From: Viscum album
Lineage: Eukaryota > Streptophyta > Magnoliopsida > Santalales > Viscaceae
Direction: 5' to 3'
NCBI GenBank assembly: GCA_963277665.1
Contig: OY728152.1
Location: forward strand, 1,187,996,357-1,188,060,356
DNA: 64,000 nucleotides
Shown here: positions 58,801 through 64,000 of the stretch, piece after piece
Numbering within the stretch: the first letter of the stretch is position 1
Layout of the letters: each line of letters begins with the position of its first letter
Program-made: the position numbers and the translations under genes
Notes under the pieces: generated by a model
What the model saw: only the letters and a program-made list of their open reading frames with translations
Told to the model about the DNA's origin: nothing
The model's database searches: none

Positions 58801-60132
58801 TCTTTCTGCCATAACTTGAGCTACATGCATCCATTTGACGAACGATCTGTAGCACTGGGAATCTTGGATTGAGACGGTCCTTTTGGTATTTCCCATTTTA
58901 GTTTTCGATAAAGTTAGGGTATGGCTAGGTTGGATCGAACACAAAACCAACCAGACCCTCAGGACAAAAAGGCCAATAACTTTTAGACCACGCATCAGAT
59001 TGCTTCACCGTCTATTACATTGATACCCCTATTATATGGCGGTCCTTTGGGATACTTCTTCATGGTATTTCATGGTAGTTGGAGTATCAACCTGGGGCTT
59101 CAAGAGCAGACCCTCTCGGAATCAAGTGAGCTTAGTGCAGGAACCTTGTAGCTGACTGTAAGATGGGAAAGGGATCTTATGTGAGTCTGTGCCTTAGGAT
59201 CCTATGTGGGTCTGTGCTTTGGGACACTACGTGGGTCTGTGTTCTAGTATCCCACTTGGTTCTTCTCTAGGAATCCACATGGGGTTACTCTAGAATCCTA
59301 CGGGGGTCTACTGTACTAGGATCCTACATGGGTCTGAAGATTTTGGATCCTAAGTGGGTCTTCCTCTTAACATAGTAAGATGATTTAGTAGTTACATCTA
59401 ATCATATTCACTTTCGTACCTAAGTTATACCTGATGTGAGGTGAGTCTTTACTTGTGTGGTAATCTTCTGTGTGGCATACCTTTATGATACATACCTTCA
59501 TGGTGATACCTTTGTCTTATTCTTCTGTGTGGAATTACCTTTGTGGTACTTACCTTCATGGTGATGCCATTGTGGTATTCTTCTGTGTGGCGTTACCTTT
59601 GTGGTACTTAACTTCATGGTGTTACCTTCGTGGTATTCTTTCCTTCATGGGACAGTTGAGCTGTGGTATTTGGAGTTGGGCCTTTTGTTTCCTCATGATT
59701 AAGATGGGTTTACTCAACAACTTAGGTATATGCACGAGAATATACCTAAGTAGGGATATTAATTTTTTTTCATGTGTTTTGGTTTATCCTTTGTGGATTT
59801 TTTGAGACCTTCGAGGGTCTCGGGGTCTCTACTGAGTATCGTTATACTCACCCCTGCACGGGAAATGCTTTCACCTTGTTGTGTATGGTGCAGACAACAG
59901 GAATCATTGATTGAGGCTGAGGATACCAGTACTGGAGGAAGCTCAGATGTGGACATTAGACGAGGCATACCATAGTGATGACCATTCGAGAGATTTACCT
60001 ACCCTTCAGGTAGGATCCTTGGCGGTTGTTCATAGGAGTCATTCCAGTTTACTTGTACTTCCCTGTTTTCATATACTTTCTAGTTTGTCTTGTATTCTGG
60101 CCCCTTTTTATTTTTGTGCACAACCTGTTTAC

Positions 60133-60139
60133 TATATAA
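60133..60139 (+). promoter_or_regulatory. TATA box of G3 3' LTR
   Basis: TATATAA, equivalent to 42466 and 52172. In a 3' LTR it could start read-out transcription into G2 LTR and T2 sequence. Confidence 0.45.
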
Positions 60140-60315
60140 GTTTACTTTGTGCTTGTATCCTACTTTGTGCATAGTTGTGTGAGTTTACAAGTTATAAAGG
60201 CAATGCCTTCCCAGTTTTAGGGAATATGCCTTTTGGTGCTAGTCACCAGCCTCTGGCCTATGGAAGGTGGGCTTAGGATAGTCATAGCACGGGCCTCGAG
60301 GGATGGGTCGTGACA

Positions 60316-60320
60316 TAATA
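60316..60320. repeat. G3 target-site duplication, right copy (TAATA)
   Basis: Follows the G3 3' LTR end CA. It matches 49136-49140, and the G2 LTR resumes directly after it. Confidence 0.85.
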
Positions 60321-61944
60321 AAATAATTTAAATGATATGTTCAACCAATATATGTTTTATATTTAAAATAATGGTATTTTAGATTTGTTTTATTAATTTT
60401 AAGATGCCTTAGTGGACCCTCAAAGACTTATAAAACATTTTAACTTTTTAAATTGATTTCCTTGAGAGTGTGAGGCACCTCAACATAATAAAGACTTATA
60501 TTTTAATAATTTCATCCATTGGACTTATAAAATATTTTTTTCCACTCCCCTTGGGAAAAAACCATGGGATGGTTTTTGGTTTTGATTAGTTCAATGTGTA
60601 AAGTCCAAAACCTAAATAATAAACAATTCTCTCTCTTTTCTTATATAATCCCACCCAAGCTATCACTTAATATTCACTCAAAAACTTTTAATCTTGACCA
60701 AACACTTACCTACTCTCTCTATAGTACTACCAAAGATCCTCAAGCTCCCAATAAGCCTCCCTCAAACCACTCCCAAGCCTTTGGGATCAGACATCCAAGT
60801 ACGGGATTTCTTCCTTTCTCATTTTTGTCCAAGTTTCTTTTTGTTGTTACAACCTTTTAATTTCAATTAAAAATGTTGGGATATGATTTATCACATCCAC
60901 TATACTTCCCTAATTAGGTTTTAATGATGATAGATTCCTTTATCTCTAATTAATGACTCCCAAGTACACCTGTTACTATTCCAAAATTCCATAAGGGATT
61001 CCTCTCCCCTAATTTACATTCAAGTACTTATTTTATATTATGAATTAAAATTCCATTACATATGTTTTTATATGTATCTATATGACCCCCTTACTATCCA
61101 TTTCATGTATATATTATGAGATACCCCTTTACCTCTCATCAACTACTTTTATGAACTCTTATATCATGTTGTTGTGCTGCCGAAATTGCACCATGGTTTT
61201 CCGAGCCAAAGTCATTGTGTAGTGAATACCATGCCCATTTCTTTATCAAGGGTATTCACATATATGAATATTTACTTATTGATTATATATTTTTGTGTAT
61301 TTATTCCACATTCCTTTATCATGGAATAAATGATGATGTTGAATGATTCCATGTTATATGATCCATGTTGCACACTAATGCATGAAATTAAATGATTGAG
61401 AAGGGTGTGCCCTAATATCACTCCAAAGCATTGGGTAAATATTAGTATCATGATAATTCAAGTGGAATGATGTTTTACTCATGATAATTAAAGTTCAATA
61501 ATAGTTTACTCATTCTCCATGTACAATGAGCCTTGTCTCATGCTAATATCATGTTAAATGTTGTTGCCACATCTCCAGGTTATGATAGTCATGTTATATC
61601 ATGCCTTTATGTTCATGTTTCTTTTATGCTCTATTGATATGACTATTGCCTAATATGTACTAAATTATTCATTTTATGCCTTTTTTACTCCCTCACTAGG
61701 CTTTATAGCTCACCATTTTCTTATGCATGTCCACAAGTTATCCCGTACAATGCTATGTACGAAGGATTGTGTGTGATCATGTAAAATTAGTTTTCAATAA
61801 AGATGTGTATTTTATGTTCTATGTTTTTTTGTAATGTTCCTAATTTTCCAAGAAACTAGACCTCTCGATCCTCAGATTTGTATTATGAGAAAGTTGATGT
61901 AATAAATCATGTTTAAGTGTGTAATAAGAAGAAGGGATGTTATA
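60321..61944 (+). repeat. G2 3' LTR, remaining 1624 bases
   Basis: Resumes the alignment with the 5' LTR from about 31772, including GATGCC/GGCGCCTTAGTGGACCCT, the CTCTCTTTTC-TATA-CCCACCC promoter (60642-60648), GTGCTGCCGAAATTGCACC and GTTTAAGTGTGTAATAA. It ends TGTTATA, followed by the ATGTA duplication. With 48140-49140 it makes a 2625-base LTR against 2641 at the 5' end. Confidence 0.9.
60642..60648 (+). promoter_or_regulatory. TATA box of G2 3' LTR
   Basis: TATATAA then TCCCACCC, matching the 5' LTR site at 32109. Confidence 0.45.
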
Positions 61945-61949
61945 ATGTA
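61945..61949. repeat. G2 target-site duplication, right copy (ATGTA)
   Basis: Exact copy of 30765-30769. T2 LTR sequence continues after it. Confidence 0.85.
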
Positions 61950-64000
61950 TTTGATTTCTTAGTAGAATGATTTCTTTACACTAAAATATGAATATAAATT
62001 AGATAGTAAAAAGTGAAACATAAACCATATTAGGTAAAATAGTTTTTAAAATATAAATATAAATTGATCTAAAAACATAAAACTGCATTTAGAAGGCCTT
62101 TTTTATATTGATGTAAAAAATGATACTATGGGTCCCTTCCTCAAGTATTTTTCCTAAAGGTGAAGTGAAAACATCATGAAATGCAATAATTTTTAAAAAT
62201 AATCCTCAATTATAGGGACTTTAATAATCATAATTTCTATCTTGTATAAATTATTAGAGGAAGAAAATACATATGAAGTTAAATGAAAAAATATATATTT
62301 GTATTATTTTCAAAACAACTTTGTTCAAAACTCAGAATATAAAAATAGTTGGAGAACATTTTTTTGTATCAATATAACTTTTTCCAAGAGATTTATAGAA
62401 ATTAACATAGAATGAAATACTAGTGTGGGAGAAAACATTCATGGGTGAATGAAGTTAAGGGTGATACAATATAACTCATGGATAGGATACTAGAGATATC
62501 AGTATCCCATATGATCAATATACTCCTTGATGTAAGAAATATTGTAATAATGGTTTTTATGTGGTACTAATGTAAATAACGAAAATAATGAAGAAATAAA
62601 TGGGTATAATTCTCCTAAAATTTTTAAATAAGTACAGTATATATCATCATAACTCATTAAATGAAAATTGAGTGATGAAAAAGCCTTACAACTATGATAA
62701 CAAATGATTTATGTTTGATGAAAATGAACTAATTTGGATTAGTATTTAACATGAATAGAAAATATATTAAAAATATATATCAATGGGATTTTAATTCACC
62801 AATAAAATTATTACATGATTTTATGGTACATAACAAAAAAATGTCTCTAGGAATTGAAGTTTGAGACAAAGAACCCTAGTGACTTGACTAAGATTTTAAT
62901 AAAACATCCTTTGAAGATAGGTCTTATAATTTAACATCGAATACATTTATTAAAATATAATTCTTGATATAATGTATCAAATAATTATTATATACACTAT
63001 ATAAATAGAATTTGGTGTAAAATATTAAACATGTTTCAAAGAGGGGAATTTCATGCGAAAACCCATATGAATTAAGCAACATTTAAATCAAAACACCTTG
63101 AAAGTGAGGTATTTTAATTGAAAATAAAATAAAATGATTAAAATATAAATAATTATATGATATATTAAATAGTTATTATATACACCACATAAATTAAATA
63201 AAGTTTTTTACACCATATATGTATCAAAGAGTGGAATTTGAGAGGATAACCCTTACCTTATTCAGGATTAATTGTATGAATGCATTTTAATTACTAAATA
63301 ATCAAATTAGTCTTATTTTATTCCTTATTAATAACTTTTTCATCTTAATTTATTTTAATATATTCCATTTACAATCATTTTCAATTTATTATAATATATT
63401 TTTTTCTTATGTTTTCATGAATCTTGAATCGATGTATGCTTGTTTGATGATTTTATCGATCGAATATAATATTTTAATTATAAGTTAAATATGTAATATA
63501 ACCCTTAAAAATATATATATATTTAATTTCATTTTAAATAATAATAATATTAGTATTCAATTTCCCATTTTCATCCATGATATAGTTTTATAAACTTTTT
63601 CAAGTAGGTGGTTAAACTAACATTCAACATGAACAGGCTATATTTCAATGGGTGAGTATTGTTAATTGTGTGTGTAATATGATTATAAAATAATAATAAT
63701 GATATTATTTAAAGTTTTTATGTTCATGAATTATATTTATGTTTTATTTATGAAATAAAATTTATATGAAATATGAAACAAAAAATCATTGTGGAGGTGG
63801 TAGTCCCCACAACACACGATTAACGCAATTTTGTTTCTCTGTGTTGATGGGAAAAATATAGGTTTTTATATTAATTTAGAAATGATTTAGTATAGTAATG
63901 ATACCATGGTTTTCATATTACCATTTATAGGTAATGTTTCAAAGAGAAATATTAAGAATAAATTGTAAGGAGTAGGTAATACTCACTTTGGTACCATGAA
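61945..64000 (-). repeat. T2 right (5') LTR, part 2, runs out of window
   Basis: Aligns with about 24165-26175 of the left T2 LTR. Examples: CATATTAGG(C/T)(T/A)AAAT near 62025 and 24241, the TGTGGAGGTGGTAGTCC block at 63791, and TAATACTCACTTT near 63980 and 26158. ~190-bp phased cores occur at about 62690, 62872, 63060 and 63250. With part 1 about 3.35 kb of this LTR is in view; about 1.7 kb more is expected beyond the window. Confidence 0.7.

Larger units (their letters stand above)
49141..60315 (+). mobile_element. G3: full-length Ty3/gypsy chromovirus-like element
   Basis: Has a 5' LTR (49141-52354), PBS, gag, protease, RT, RNase H, integrase, GPY/F-like region and chromodomain-like end, PPT, 3' LTR (57191-60315), and a TAATA duplication on both sides, inside the G2 3' LTR. 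Reading frames are broken throughout. Long LTRs, the tRNA-iMet primer and the VSYRLA...FRVSQLRR pattern fit the Tekay/Del type of chromovirus (inference). The 5' and 3' LTR starts are only about 80% alike in a short sample, so it is old. Confidence 0.9.
57191..60315 (+). repeat. G3 3' LTR (3125 bp)
   Basis: Starts TGTAATGACCCAGAAATTCC and ends GGGTCGTGACA, followed by TAATA. It has the GC-rich block at 58080-58800, the hairpin with one mismatch at 58565-58590, short arrays at 59170-59370 and 59460-59650, and a TATA box at 60133. It is more diverged from both 5' LTR copies than they are from each other. Confidence 0.9.
30770..61944 (+). mobile_element. G2: Ty3/gypsy chromovirus-like element, expanded by nested G3 and a tandem duplication
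   Basis: Outer LTRs are 30770-33410 and 38464-39464 plus 60321-61944, with an exact ATGTA duplication. The interior has PBS, gag, protease, RT, RNase H, integrase, a GPY/F-like region and a chromodomain-like tail, then PPT: the order of plant chromoviruses (Tekay/Del-like by overall layout, which is inference). All frames are broken. The 3' LTR is split by G3, and a ~9.7-kb block spanning the RT of G2 to the RNase H of G3 is present twice. Samples of the 5' and 3' LTRs are about 86% identical, so G2 is old. Confidence 0.88.

Noticed and set aside
1..64000. A CRISPR array, phage defence system or biosynthetic cluster
   Set aside because: The sequence is plant-type repetitive DNA. Repeats found are LTRs, sub-repeats of LTRs and one tandem duplication; no spaced identical short repeats with unique spacers and no operon-like genes exist.

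Overview
This window is transposon-derived DNA from a large, AT-rich plant nuclear genome, probably a flowering plant. I find no intact host gene, no rRNA gene and no CRISPR array. Evidence for a plant: Ty3/gypsy (chromovirus-type) gag-pol relics, primer-binding sites matching initiator tRNA-Met (TGGTATCA...), very long LTRs, nested insertions, and an AT-rich background outside one GC-rich LTR block. Almost every reading frame is broken. I name the elements G1, T1, T2, G2 and G3.

Layout. G1 is an old minus-strand Ty3/gypsy element that leaves the window at base 1. Its integrase start, RNase H, RT and protease lie in 1-2690 and its gag in 14630-15290; a possible 5' LTR lies in 16026-18500. G1 is split by T1 (2696-14624, minus strand), a complete but non-autonomous element with two 4.8-kb LTRs, a 2.3-kb interior carrying only a zinc-knuckle gag remnant, a PBS, a PPT and a CTGGC target-site duplication (TSD). 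It is of the LARD/TR-GAG type. A tRNA-like SINE relic sits in its interior. Bases 18440-22844 hold unidentified, decayed coding-like sequence.

T2 is a second, older large-LTR element with almost no coding content (minus strand). Its left LTR is 22845-27922 and its interior 27923-29479. Its right LTR starts at 29480, is interrupted at 30769, resumes at 61945 and runs out of the window. The interruption is G2 (plus strand, 30770-61944, TSD ATGTA), a chromovirus-like Ty3 element. The 3' LTR of G2 is in turn interrupted by G3 (plus strand, TSD TAATA), another chromovirus-like element whose 3.1-3.2-kb LTRs contain a striking GC- and CpG-rich block.

After G3 had landed in the G2 LTR, about 9.7 kb running from the G2 RT to the G3 RNase H was tandemly duplicated (35962-45637 and 45638-~55345). 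There are therefore two partial G2 pol regions, two G2 LTR fragments and two G3 5' halves, both G3 copies being inserted at the identical base of the G2 LTR. The inferred order is T2, then G2, then G3, then the tandem duplication, then further decay. T1 into G1 is a separate event.

No cellular pathway is encoded here. The possibly new biology lies in the non-autonomous large-LTR family with ~190-bp sub-repeats, an open reading frame kept free of indels in the U3 of G2, and the GC-rich U3 island of G3. All identity values are by-eye estimates over short samples.
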